Shown: positions 44,268 to 53,232 of the stretch, piece after piece
Position numbering within the stretch: the first letter of the stretch is position 1
How the letters are laid out: each line of letters starts with the position of its first letter
Assembly: GCF_036227105.1 (NCBI RefSeq)
Contig: NZ_CP109434.1
Span: 1,926,001-1,990,000 of the forward strand
Direction of reading: 5' to 3'
DNA from: Amycolatopsis sp. NBC_01488
GTDB taxonomy: Bacteria; Actinomycetota; Actinomycetes; Mycobacteriales; Pseudonocardiaceae
DNA length: 64,000 nucleotides
Notes under the pieces: generated by a model
Seen by the model: the letters and a program-made list of their open reading frames with translations, nothing else
Databases searched by the model: none
Told to the model about the DNA's origin: nothing
Position numbers and translations under genes: made by a program

Positions 44268-44584
44268 TCACCGCTGGGTGAAGAGTTCGTGTGTCCAGGC
44301 CCGGTCGTCGAGGATCGTTCGCGCGAGGTCATCGAGTTTTAGGTTGTGGCTGCGTGCGTAGCCGCGCAACGCGGTGAAGGCGCCGTCCATGTCCACGCCC
44401 AGGCGCACGGAGAGCACGCCTTTCGCTTGTTCGATGGCCACCCGGCTGGTGAGCGCCAGCTGCAGTTGTTCGGTGACCACGCCCCGGTGGCGGATGGACC
44501 GCTCCGCGCGCGCCTGCAGGGGAGACACCTGGCGATGCCGTTCTGCGGCCTGTGGCGGTTCAACGGTCCTCAGATCATCGAGCA
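44268..44584 (-). pseudogene. ANTAR-domain regulator truncated by IS256 copy 1
   Basis: The C-terminal ANTAR domain is complete (LTSRVAIEQAKGVLSVRLGV, AFTALRGYARSHNLKL). The frame is open upstream to the IS border at 44584, where it reads IALLDDLRTVEPPQ, the junction after a GAF domain in GAF-ANTAR proteins. The GAF half and the start are gone. ANTAR domains bind two-hairpin RNA antiterminators. Compare the intact GAF-ANTAR gene at 58268. Confidence 0.85.
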
Positions 44585-46019
44585 GAGCAATGCTTGAAAC
44601 CTGTGGATGGCTGGGAAGGGGGCGTACCTTCCCGGTGACCGGTTGAGGTTTCCAAGCATGGCCGACGCGCCAACGTCGGCCGGGAAGGCACGACCCGATG
44701 CTGAGCGTAGTCCCTGATCCTGCTGCTGGTGATGACGGTGCGGCGGGCGGCTCGTCCGCGTCGTCGGTGATCGATGAGCTGGTGCGTGAAGGCGCGCGGC
44801 GGATGCTGGCCGAGGCGTTGCAGGCCGAGGTCGAGGCCTATATCGCCCGGTTCGCCGGCGAGCGTGATGAGAACGGGCATCGCCTGGTGGTCCGCAACGG
44901 TCACCACGAACCGCGCGAGGTGCTGACCAGCGCGGGCGCGGTGCAGGTGACCGCGCCGCGGGTCAACGACAAGCGCATCGACCCCGACACCGGCGAACGC
45001 GAGCGGTCTCCTCGGCGATCCTGCCGCCGTGGGCACGCAAGACCCCGAAGATCACCGAGGTGCTGCCGCTGCTGTACCTGCACGGCCTGTCCTCGGGGGA
45101 CTTCGTGCCGGCGCTGGGTCAGTTCCTCGGGTCGGCGAAGGGCCTGTCGGGTCCGGTGATCACGAAGCTGACCGAGCAGTGGAAGGCCGAACAACGCGCC
45201 TTCGCCGAACGTGATCTGTCCACTGTGGACTTTGTTTATCTGTGGGCGGACGGGATCCACGTCAACATCCGCCTGGAAGAGCAGAAACTGTGCCTGCTGG
45301 TGATGATCGGGGTGCGCGCCGACGGCCGCAAGGAGCTGGTGGCACTGGCTGACGGGTACCGCGAGTCGGCCGAGTCCTGGGCGGATCTGCTGCGCGATGC
45401 CCGCCGCCGCGGGATGCGTGCCCCGGTGCTGGCCGCGGGCGACGGGGCGCTCGGGTTCTGGGGCGCGCTGCGGGAGGTGTTTCCCGAGACCCGGGAGCAG
45501 CGCTGCTGGTTCCACAAGATCGCCAACGTGCTGGCGGCGCTGCCCAAGTCCGCGCATCCCGGGGCGAAGAAGGCCCTCGCGCAGATCTGGAACGCCGAAG
45601 ACCGCCGGCACGCCCTGGACGCGGTGAAGGCGTTCGATGCCGCCTACGGCGCGAAGTTCCCCAAGGCCGCCGCCAAGATCACCGACGACATTGACGTGCT
45701 GCTGGCGTTCTACGACTATCCGGCCGAGCACTGGATCCACCTGCGGACCACGAACCCGATCGAGTCAACCTTCGCCACCGTGCGGCACCGCACCAAGGTC
45801 ACCAAGGGACCCGGCTCACGCGCGGCCGGGCTGGCCATGGCATTCAAGCTCATCGAGTCAGCACAAGCCCGCTGGCGCGCGGTCAACGCGCCGCACCTGG
45901 TCACCCTCGTCCGCGCCGGAGCACGCTTCGAGAACGGGCACCTGGTCGAACGACCCACCGAACGCACCCCACCCGCAGCCGCCTAAAAGATCTTCATCCA
46001 CAGGTATTGACAATTGCTC
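44585..46019 (+). mobile_element. IS256-family element, copy 1
   Basis: 1435 bases, ends GAGCAAT with imperfect 25-base terminal inverted repeats ending in ACCTGTGGATG. Left flank CATCGAGCA and right flank CAGCGGGAT do not match, so there is no target duplication. The left flank is a truncated ANTAR gene and the right flank a different truncated gene, indicating an IS-mediated deletion or inversion. Same length and nearly same sequence as copy 2 at 53233-54667. Confidence 0.92.
44698..45986 (+). pseudogene. IS256-family transposase with one-base deletion
   Basis: First part MLSVVPDPAAGDDGAAGGSS to DKRIDPDTGERER, then phase is lost near 45006 where one base is missing in CGGTCTCCTCG. The rest (AILPPWARKTPKITEVLPLL onward, with VDFVYLWADGIHVNIRLEEQ, LAAGDGALGFWGAL and RTTNPIESTFATVRHRTK) runs in the next frame. 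The mutator-type catalytic Asp-Asp-Glu residues are present in the downstream part. Without frameshifting it is inactive. Confidence 0.88.
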
Positions 46020-46244
46020 CAGCGGGATCCCGAACCTGCGCCAGCGAACTTCCGCGTCCACATCGAAAATTCCCGCGATCGCCTTCCGCGCGGGCATGCC
46101 GTAGTGGCGGCCAACCACTCGGGGGCCAATGACCAGCCGCCACCACAACACCCAACAACGCCGGGTCCGCACAATCCGGAACATCGGCGTCGAAACCCAC
46201 GCTTCACCCATCATCACCCTGACGCCAGAGGCGTTAGACCCCAT
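46020..46244 (-). pseudogene. Unidentified gene truncated at its 3' end by IS256 copy 1
   Basis: A minus-strand frame beginning near 46244 reads VMMGEAWVSTPMFRIVRTRR, WRLVIGPRVVGRHYGMPARK and AIAGIFDVDAEVRWRRFGIP before running into the IS. The composition is protein-like but the family is not recognised. It may be the partner of the deletion that removed the ANTAR gene's 5' half. Confidence 0.35.
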
Positions 46245-46559
46245 ACTGCACCAGCGCTCTCCGGAATCCGGATGCGCCGCCGGGCCCCTCGACCGGTGTA
46301 TCCGCACGTTCAACACACCGGCCCCGGGTTGGCTGATACCTCGTCGGTGCTCACGTCGCCGGGCAACGTGGCGCGGCAGGTAGACCACCCGGGCTCGGCG
46401 CGTGCGGCGCCGCAATCTTGCGTGCTGGCGCCCTCTATGCAGCAGTGTCGAGCGTTCGACCTGCGGTTACCGTCGTCACACTGCGGGGCGCCGACCTCAC
46501 GAAAGCCCGGGGTGCCCTGGATGTATGTTCAGCTCGGCGCAGGGCTCGTCGCCGGAGAT

Positions 46560-46953
46560 GCAGGTCATGTCCAGTTCGAGCGAATAGACATTCCCGATGC
46601 ACTATTCAGGCTCAGCTGTCGCGCCGACGGCGCCGGTGGGGTGAGCGTCTCGGCACGGGGCGAGGTCGACACCACCGCCGGTCGGTTGTTCGAAGAGGCG
46701 GTGATGGCGGAGCGCGCCGGTGCCCTACGCCGGCTCGCCCTCGACCTCGGCTCGGTGAGCTTTTCAGCTCGGCCGGCATCCTGGTGCTGCTGACCGTTGA
46801 GCGACTCTGCGGCCACCCGGGGCGCAAACTTCGTTCTCCGAACGGGCGCGTCAGATCCGTCGGGTGCCAGCTGTGGCCGGACTCGACCACGACGTGATGC
46901 CGGTGGTCGACTCGCCTGCCGACGCATCAAACGACCGACCGCTGGGCTGCTGA
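46560..46953 (+). pseudogene. STAS-domain (anti-sigma antagonist) pseudogene
   Basis: VSARGEVDTTAGRLFEEAVM and ALRRLALDLGSVSF form the STAS core up to the phospho-site. Then the phase changes for SSAGILVLLTVERLCG and changes again for RQIRRVPAVAGLDHDVMPVV, ending at TGA 46951-46953. Two frameshifts make it non-functional. Confidence 0.72.
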
Positions 46954-47009
46954 GCATCCCGAGAATTCAGAACCTTCTCCACCTGCGACAACCTTCTCCC
47001 GGGGCCAGC

Positions 47010-47714
47010 TCAGACGAGTCCGACCCGCACGACAGCTGAGGTCGTCGGTTGCGGTGAGCCGGCCTCCGGCTCGGCCGTGATGCCGATCCGGTCGACGTCG
47101 ACGGGAAGTGGCGCGGTCACGGACCCGGACGTGACGCGCAACAGCCCCGCCGACTGGGCGCCGCGGTCGCCGATGAGCCACACCTGGTAAGCGTGTCCTA
47201 CGGCGAGCGGAGGCAGGCCCTGAGCCGTGATGACGGCCTCGCCTCGTTGCCGGGAGAAGCTCACCACCACCGAACCGCCGTCGCTGCTGGTCGCGCGAAC
47301 CAGGCTCGCGTCCGGCGCTTCCTGCACCTGAGCAGCCCCGGCGATCGGCGTCGTCGGACTTGGGTCCGAGCGGAGCGCACCGATGCCGATGCCGCCGACG
47401 AGCAAGGCGGCTGCTGCCGCGGCGGTAACCACAGCTCGGGAGTACCAGGGCCGGCGGGGGCGGGCCTCGGTACCGACCGCGGGCGGTGTCTGCCTCGTCA
47501 TCGCGACCTCGGTCAGAATTCGGCTTCGGAGTCGGGTGCCGGCCACGGTTGTGGCGGCCAGGCCGAGCTTGGCGGCCGTCTCGCGGAACTCGCCGACTTC
47601 GCGGGCGCAGGTCGGGCATTCGGCGACGTGGCGGGTGAACGTCACGCGTTCGAGGTCGGTGACGGCGTCGAGCGCATACGCACCGGTGAGGGTGTGGGCT
47701 TCGGCGGCGGTCAT
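47010..47714 (-). CDS. rskA: Anti-sigma-K factor RskA
   Basis: 234-residue single-pass membrane anti-sigma factor. The cytoplasmic N-terminus has the zinc anti-sigma motif H29-x3-C33-x2-C36 (HVAECPTC). A membrane helix lies near 93-112 (AVVTAAAAAALLVGGIGIGA). The external RskA domain includes VVSFSRQRGEAVITAQGLPP and HAYQVWLIGD. The start ATG overlaps the sigK stop (ATGA). It holds SigK inactive until regulated proteolysis. Confidence 0.94.
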   Translation of the reverse strand: MTAAEAHTLTGAYALDAVTDLERVTFTRHVAECPTCAREVGEFRETAAKLGLAATTVAGTRLRSRILTEVAMTRQTPPAVGTEARPRRPWYSRAVVTAAAAAALLVGGIGIGALRSDPSPTTPIAGAAQVQEAPDASLVRATSSDGGSVVVSFSRQRGEAVITAQGLPPLAVGHAYQVWLIGDRGAQSAGLLRVTSGSVTAPLPVDVDRIGITAEPEAGSPQPTTSAVVRVGLV

Positions 47715-48319
47715 CGGGTTGCTCCCAACGCATCCCGCAGGCGGATCATGCCGTCGCGCATGCGGGTTTTGACGGTGCCGACGGCGACGCCGAGGTTTTC
47801 GGCGACCTCTCGGCAGGTGAGGCCGTGGAAGTAGGCGAGCAGGATCGATTCCCGCTGCAGATCGGTGAGGGTGCCCAGCGCCTGGCGGACCAGGCGGTGT
47901 TCCTCTGTGGACAGTGCGGCCTCGGCGACGTCGTCGTAGGGCCGGCGCGGGTCCAGCAGTTCGACGCGGTCCTCGCGGTCGCGGGCCGACTGCTCGGACC
48001 GGACCCGGTCGACGGCGCGCCGATGCGCGATGGTCAGCGCCCAGGTCGTGACCTTGGCCCGGGCCGGATCGAAGTGCGCGGCCTTGCGCCAGATCTCGAG
48101 CAGGACCTCCTGCGTGACCTCTTCCGCTTGCGCACGGGAGCGCAGCACGTGCACCACGGTCCCGAGAATCGGGCCGGCGAGCTGGTCGTAGAGCCCGGCG
48201 AAAGCTTCTTCGTCGCCGAGTGCGACTCGTCGGAGGAGTTCTTCGGCTGTCGGTGGTGAAACGGGGGTACTGCCGGGTGGTGGTCGAAGAGCGGTTACGG
48301 TGGCGCGCGCGGCGGCCAT
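47711..48319 (-). CDS. sigK: ECF sigma factor SigK
   Basis: 202 residues from ATG 48319 with AAGGA upstream. Region 2 is LYDQLAGPILGTVVHVLRSR and AEEVTQEVLLEIWRKAAHFD; region 4 is LTDLQRESILLAYFHGLTCR with EVAENLGVAVGTVKTRMRDG. Coupled to rskA by ATGA. The divergent molybdopterin oxidoreductase and fasciclin lipoprotein genes mirror the mycobacterial SigK regulon (MPT70/MPT83), so they are its probable targets. Confidence 0.94.
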   Translation of the reverse strand: MAAARATVTALRPPPGSTPVSPPTAEELLRRVALGDEEAFAGLYDQLAGPILGTVVHVLRSRAQAEEVTQEVLLEIWRKAAHFDPARAKVTTWALTIAHRRAVDRVRSEQSARDREDRVELLDPRRPYDDVAEAALSTEEHRLVRQALGTLTDLQRESILLAYFHGLTCREVAENLGVAVGTVKTRMRDGMIRLRDALGATR

Positions 48320-48528
48320 GGTGAAGTCCTTCCCGGCCGGAGCCGAGCCCGGCGCCTCGCAGTGAACGGACTGCGGTGCAAGCGAGCTGTTACCGGTTGT
48401 TCGTCGGTCAAGGCCCGCTGTATTGGTGCGAGTTTCCGGCGTGGTCGCCTGACCACCGGAACGGGTGATGCAGGTCTCGGGAAGGTGACGAGACCAATAC
48501 GGCGGGAGCACCGCCTCGAACTCTGGTC
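48320..48528. promoter_or_regulatory. Divergent sigK / oxidoreductase promoter region
   Basis: 209 bases between divergent starts. Probably contains SigK-dependent promoters for both sides. No exact consensus was assigned by eye. Confidence 0.5.
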
Positions 48529-50112
48529 ATGGCCGCAACCATCGAGAAGAAACCGAATACGCCGAAGCCGGTTCAGCGGACAAGGCTGCGGTTCTTCGCG
48601 GCCGCGTTCACCGGCGTCCTCGCCCTCGCCGCCGCACTGGCGATCGGGCACCTGGTGGCGGGGTTCATCAGCATCAACGCCTCGCCCTATCTCGCGGTGG
48701 GCAACGGTGCCATCGACCTCACGCCGATCGAGTTGAAGGACTTCGCCGTCCGTACCTTCGGCACGTATGACAAGCTGGTGCTGCTGGGCAGCATGGCGGT
48801 CGTGATGGTCGGGGTCGCGGCGCTCGCGGGTGTCCTTTCGCGACGGTCGCCGGTGCCCGGCACCGTGGCCATCGTCCTCTTCGGTCTGGTCGGCGCGTTC
48901 GCCGTGTTCGAGCGACCTGACCTGACCGCGATGGCGCTGCTCGCGCCGATCGCCAGCCTGATCGTCGGCGTCGCCGTTTTCCTTCTCTTGCATCGGATCG
49001 CGCCCCGCGTCTGGCGGGAAGCGGATTCCGGCGCCAAGACCGGCACCTCACGACGTTCTTTCCTGCTCGGCGGGGCGGGGGTCGTGGTCGGTGCCGGCGC
49101 GGCCGGTCTCGGTGGCCAGCTCGTCAGTTCCTCCCGCGACGCCACGGCGTCCCGGGAGGCGGTCGGCAAGCTGATTCCGGCCCGGACCGCGCCGATGATT
49201 CCGGCCGACGCGGACTTCTCGAAACTGGGCACGCCGCCGTTTCTCACCCCGAACGACAAGTTCTACCGCGTCGACACCGCGTTGTCGGTGCCGCAGCTGC
49301 GCACCGAGGACTGGAGCCTGCGGCTGCACGGCATGGTCGATCGCGAAGTCCGCTACCGCTACAACGACATCCGCAACCGCCCGTTGGTCGAGCGGACCGT
49401 GACGATGACGTGCGTGTCCAACGAGGTCGGCGGGGACTACGTGTCGACGTCGAACTTCATCGGCGTCGACCTGGCCGACCTGCTCGCCGAAGCCGGTGTG
49501 AAACCCGGGGCCGAGCAGCTGTTCTGCACCAGCGTCGACGGCTGGACCTCCGGCACACCGGTAGCGGCGGCCCAGGACCGCAACCGCGGCGCGATGCTCG
49601 CGATCGGGATGAACGGCGAACCGCTGCCGCTGGAACACGGGTTTCCGGCCCGGCTGGTCACTCCCGGTCTCTTCGGGTATGTGTCGGCGACGAAGTGGGT
49701 GGTGGACATCGAGGTCACCACGTGGGCCGCACGCCAGGCCTACTGGCTCAAACGAGGCTGGAGCCGGGAAGCGCCGATCAAGACCGAGTCGCGGTTCGAC
49801 TCGCACCGCGGGTTCGCCAACGTCCCGAAGGGAAAGGTGCGCGTCGCGGGAGTGGCGTGGGCCCAGCACACCGGGATCGACAAGGTCGAGGTCCGCGTCG
49901 ATCAGGGTCCGTGGCAGCCGACCACGTTGTCGCAGCAGGTCAACCTGAACACGTGGCGGATGTGGTGGACCGAGGTCGACCTGCCCGCCGGGGTGCACCA
50001 GGTGTTCTGCCGCGCCACCGACAAATCCGGCCACACGCAGACCGACATGCGCGCGGGCACCGTGCCCGACGGTGCGACCGGCTGGCACAACGTCACCTTC
50101 ACCGCTGCCTGA
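48529..50112 (+). CDS. Membrane-anchored molybdopterin-dependent oxidoreductase (sulfite oxidase fold)
   Basis: 527 residues. Four membrane helices occupy about 20-155, then a twin-arginine-like RRSFLLGGAG near 174 and an external sulfite-oxidase-type molybdopterin domain. The metal-ligand Cys is in TMTCVSNEVGGD near 295; GVDLADLLAEAGV and PLEHGFPARLVTPGLFGY are family blocks, followed by the Mo-co dimerisation domain. The physiological substrate is unknown; related enzymes repair oxidised methionine or reduce sulfoxides/TMAO. Divergent from sigK. Confidence 0.9.
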   Translation: MAATIEKKPNTPKPVQRTRLRFFAAAFTGVLALAAALAIGHLVAGFISINASPYLAVGNGAIDLTPIELKDFAVRTFGTYDKLVLLGSMAVVMVGVAALAGVLSRRSPVPGTVAIVLFGLVGAFAVFERPDLTAMALLAPIASLIVGVAVFLLLHRIAPRVWREADSGAKTGTSRRSFLLGGAGVVVGAGAAGLGGQLVSSSRDATASREAVGKLIPARTAPMIPADADFSKLGTPPFLTPNDKFYRVDTALSVPQLRTEDWSLRLHGMVDREVRYRYNDIRNRPLVERTVTMTCVSNEVGGDYVSTSNFIGVDLADLLAEAGVKPGAEQLFCTSVDGWTSGTPVAAAQDRNRGAMLAIGMNGEPLPLEHGFPARLVTPGLFGYVSATKWVVDIEVTTWAARQAYWLKRGWSREAPIKTESRFDSHRGFANVPKGKVRVAGVAWAQHTGIDKVEVRVDQGPWQPTTLSQQVNLNTWRMWWTEVDLPAGVHQVFCRATDKSGHTQTDMRAGTVPDGATGWHNVTFTAA

Positions 50113-50227
50113 GAAATTTTCTTCCCGATCCACCAATCCGGTTCCCGCCGGGGGCCGAATCACTGGCAACAAGAGGTTCTCGCCGACTCGGCAGCCTCAG
50201 CCGCGTAATCAATTGGAGTGAATTCTC

Positions 50228-50896
50228 GTGCGTAACCTTCGTATTGCCGGTATTGGTCTGACTGCGGCCGCCGCGCTGACCCTGACCGCCTGTGGCAGCA
50301 GTGGCACCGCGTCCTCGGGCAGCTCCAGCAGCTCGATGGCCCCGACCTCGTCGATGGCCGCACCGTCCTCCAGCGCCGCCGCGTCCGACGGCGTGACCAC
50401 CAACGCCGACGTCTTCGGCCCCGCCTGTTCGCAGCTGCCCCAGGGCTCCGCGCCCGGCTCGCTCGACTCGATGGGCCCGCAGCCGGTCGCGTCGGCCGCC
50501 TCGACCAACCCGCTGCTGACCAAGCTGGTCGCGGCCGTCAAGGCCACCAACCTGGTCGACACCCTCAACAGCCAGCCCGCCATCACCGTGTTCGCGCCGG
50601 CCGACCCGGCCTTCGCCGCGCTGGGCGACGCCAAGTTCAAGGAACTCGCGGGCAAGCCGGCCGAGCTGGCGCCGATCCTGCAGTACCACGTCGTCGGCAA
50701 GCGCTACGACTCCAAGGGCCTCGCCACCGCCGGTTCCCTTGACAGCCTGAACACCGCCGGCGGCCCGCTGAAGATCGAAGGCTCGGGCGAGAACATGACC
50801 GTCAACGGGGCGAAGATCCTGTGCGGCAACATCCCCACCAAGAACGCCACCGTCTTCGTGATCGACAAGGTCCTCACCCCCGGCACCAACAAGTAA
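50228..50896 (+). CDS. Fasciclin-domain lipoprotein (MPT83-like)
   Basis: 222 residues with lipoprotein signal (lipobox LTAC, Cys22), a Ser/Ala linker, and a FAS1 domain: NPLLTKLVAAVKATNLVDTL, ITVFAPADPAFAAL, ILQYHVVGKRY, ATVFVIDKVLTP. The sequence VFGPACSQLPQG and the overall plan match MPT70/MPT83, known SigK targets in mycobacteria. It is surface exposed and an adhesion role is inferred. The GTG at 50228 has GGAG ten bases upstream. Confidence 0.93.
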   Translation: MRNLRIAGIGLTAAAALTLTACGSSGTASSGSSSSSMAPTSSMAAPSSSAAASDGVTTNADVFGPACSQLPQGSAPGSLDSMGPQPVASAASTNPLLTKLVAAVKATNLVDTLNSQPAITVFAPADPAFAALGDAKFKELAGKPAELAPILQYHVVGKRYDSKGLATAGSLDSLNTAGGPLKIEGSGENMTVNGAKILCGNIPTKNATVFVIDKVLTPGTNK

Positions 50897-50905
50897 CACC
50901 GGCTT

Positions 50906-50940
50906 CCGGGCCGTTTGCCCTCCCCTTGCGGGCGGCCCGG
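50906..50940 (+). terminator. Terminator hairpin after the fasciclin gene
   Basis: CCGGGCCG (50906-50913) pairs with CGGCCCGG (50933-50940), beginning ten bases after the TAA. Confidence 0.75.
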
Positions 50941-50948
50941 TCGTAGCA

Positions 50949-50986
50949 GGCCGCTGCAGCTTCGTGTTCACGGAGCTGCAGCGGCC
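50949..50986. terminator. Second strong hairpin
   Basis: Perfect 13-base arms GGCCGCTGCAGCT (50949-50961) and AGCTGCAGCGGCC (50974-50986) with a 12-base loop, eight bases after the first hairpin. Probably a tandem terminator or a barrier to readthrough. Confidence 0.65.
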
Positions 50987-51415
50987 GCGTCATGTGTACC
51001 CAGGCCACATGCACTTGTGGTGCTCAGCCTGGCGGCGGGAGATCCGTCGCTGGGGAACGCCGAAGCGGCGGCGTTCCGCCGGTCGTCGCCACCGCTGGTT
51101 CACTCCAGAGCCGTGGCGGCGGCCGGCCCAAACTTCGGGGCGGCCCTCGGCGACATCGAAGCTCGAGTCTTCGAGCGGACGTCCGCAGGAACCGCGGACG
51201 CCGTCACCTCGCAGGCGCCCATATAGTCGGCTGCCGCCGAATCGACGCGTAGTTCATCGCGCGCGGCGGGTCGTCAGATTGCCCAAGCCCTGGTCAGGAC
51301 CTGCCGTGTCCGCGTTCAGCGCTCTCGTTTAACGCAGGGCGCCGGCGGGAATTCACCCCGGGTAAGAGTGGTCGCCCCAGCCCCTGGCACCGCAGTACTT
51401 GCGGAAGGGACTCGC
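50987..51415. other. 429-base stretch without a gene
   Basis: Only shadow frames. The promoter of the desaturase gene should be in the last part, close to the ribosome binding site at 51404-51411. Confidence 0.5.
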
Positions 51416-52465
51416 ATGGCTATGTCTCCGCTGAGCGGCGCCTCTGGCACCCGCGCGTCGTCGCGCAACAGCTTCGGAGAACTCGGCCGCCTCGTACGAC
51501 GTGAAGGTCTGCTTGACCGGCGTTATGGCTACTACGCGGTGAAAATCAGCCTCACTTTGCTCGCGCTGATCGGCGGGTTCGTCGCGTTCGCGGTGGTAGG
51601 TGATTCGTGGTGGCAGCTGGTCACCGCCGTGTTCTTCGCGGTGGCGTTCGCGCAGGTCGCGTTCCTCGGCCACGACGCCGGCCACAACCAGATCTTCCGC
51701 ACCGGCCGCGCCAATGACCGGCTGGGCTACGCACTGGGCGGCCTCGTCGGCATGAGCTACGGCTGGTGGATGGGCAAGCACACCCGCCACCACGCCAACC
51801 CCAACCACGAGGACGACGACCCCGACCTCGACATCCCGCTGCTCGCCTTCACCCGCGGGCAGACCAGCGAAAAGCACGGGCTCGTGCGCTGGACGTCGAA
51901 GCACCAGGCATTCCTGTTCTTCCCGCTGTTGCTGTTGGAAGGTCTGAGTCTGCACTGGGCCGGCATCCAGGCGGTGCGCGACGACGAAGTCAAACACCGC
52001 CGGCTCGAAGCGGTGCTGCTGTTCGCCCACATCGGCGTCTACCTCGGCGCGGTGTGCGTGGTGCTGTCCCCGCCGGTGGCGCTGGCATTCGTCGCTGTGC
52101 ACCAGGGGCTGTGGGGCGTGTACATGGGCTGTTCGTTCGCGCCGGGCCACAAGGGCATGCCCACCTACACCGACAAGACGAAGCTCGACTTCCTGCGCAA
52201 GCAGGTCCTCACCAGCCGCAACGTCCGCGGCGGCCCCTGGGTCGACTTCACCCTCGGTGGGCTCAACTACCAGATCGAGCACCACCTGTTCCCCAGCATG
52301 CCGCGCGTCAACCTGCGCCGCGCGCAGCCCGTGGTCCGGAAGTTCTGCGACGACCACGGGATCGACTACGCCCAGTGTGGGCTGTTCAAGACCTACTACT
52401 ACGTGCTGCAGCACCTGCACGAGGTCAGCGCGCCACTGCGCGCGGCGAGCGCACCTGCCCGCTAA
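51416..52465 (+). CDS. Membrane fatty acid desaturase
   Basis: 349 residues from ATG 51416 with GGAAGGGA upstream. The three His boxes of acyl-lipid/acyl-CoA desaturases are complete: HDAGH near 85, HTRHH near 121 and QIEHH near 287, binding the di-iron centre. Four membrane helices flank them. QIEHH rather than HxxHH in box 3 groups it with linoleoyl-CoA/front-end-like actinobacterial desaturases. An electron donor gene is not adjacent. May belong to the SigK stress block. Confidence 0.92.
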   Translation: MAMSPLSGASGTRASSRNSFGELGRLVRREGLLDRRYGYYAVKISLTLLALIGGFVAFAVVGDSWWQLVTAVFFAVAFAQVAFLGHDAGHNQIFRTGRANDRLGYALGGLVGMSYGWWMGKHTRHHANPNHEDDDPDLDIPLLAFTRGQTSEKHGLVRWTSKHQAFLFFPLLLLEGLSLHWAGIQAVRDDEVKHRRLEAVLLFAHIGVYLGAVCVVLSPPVALAFVAVHQGLWGVYMGCSFAPGHKGMPTYTDKTKLDFLRKQVLTSRNVRGGPWVDFTLGGLNYQIEHHLFPSMPRVNLRRAQPVVRKFCDDHGIDYAQCGLFKTYYYVLQHLHEVSAPLRAASAPAR

Positions 52466-52559
52466 ACGCTGCGTTCGCCGATCGATGACGCGGGGGTATC
52501 GTGGTGATCACCAAAGGCTGCCCGCGCCCCCGGCGGTGCGAGTGCTGTGCGTCCACCCT

Positions 52560-52860
52560 GGAGCGGCCATAATGATAGACAGCAAACGTCACACATCTGC
52601 CGGACGCTGCTGCAGCGTGCGGGCCACGGCGACGTCGCTGCGTTCGCCGAACTCTATGACCGCACCGCGCCCGCGGTGTACGGGCTGATCCTCAGCGTCC
52701 TGCCGGACGCGGAACAGGCCGAAGACGTCACCCTCGAGGTGTACGTGCAAGCCTGGCGAACAGCGTCTCGGTACGATCCCGCCCGTGCCGATGCGCCATG
52801 CCTGTTAATGGTCACGGCTCGCCGGTACCTACTCGACCGGATCCGAACCGCGCCATCTTG
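52560..52860 (+). pseudogene. ECF sigma factor fragment (region 2 only)
   Basis: GDVAAFAELYDRTAPAVYGL, DAEQAEDVTLEVYVQAWRTA and YLLDRIRT form a clear sigma region 2. Region 4 is missing and the downstream reading is unrelated. The likely N-terminus (MIDSKRHTSAG) is in another frame. Confidence 0.75.
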
Positions 52861-53223
52861 CGAGGGTAGGTCCGGGCCGCCCCGCCGAGTTCGTGTTGGG
52901 CGAGGAGGCAGTTGATCTCGGGGGTGTCAGTAGCTGCACTCGGCAGGGTTGTTGTGACCGTCGCACTCGGATGCGCGTCGGTCCGATCTGCGGCACTGGT
53001 CAACAGTCGCTGCTCAAGCATGATGTGACGTTGACGCTCCTTGAGCCCTGGTCAGCGGGTCTTGGTCGAGCCGTCACCACGCTGCCACTGTCCAGCAGGT
53101 CAGCTGGCCGGCGCAGTGACCGTGGCGCCAAAGGGCAGCCCGCCTGTGCTGGTCATCGGCCTGACGTCGGTGACGTTCTTCTCCTCCGCCGGCCTCGGGG
53201 CAGCCGGCTCGTGCATCATCACC

Positions 53224-53232
53224 GCCCGCGCG
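53224..53232. repeat. Target site duplication of IS256 copy 2, left
   Basis: GCCCGCGCG, identical to 54668-54676 directly after the other end of the element. Confidence 0.9.
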
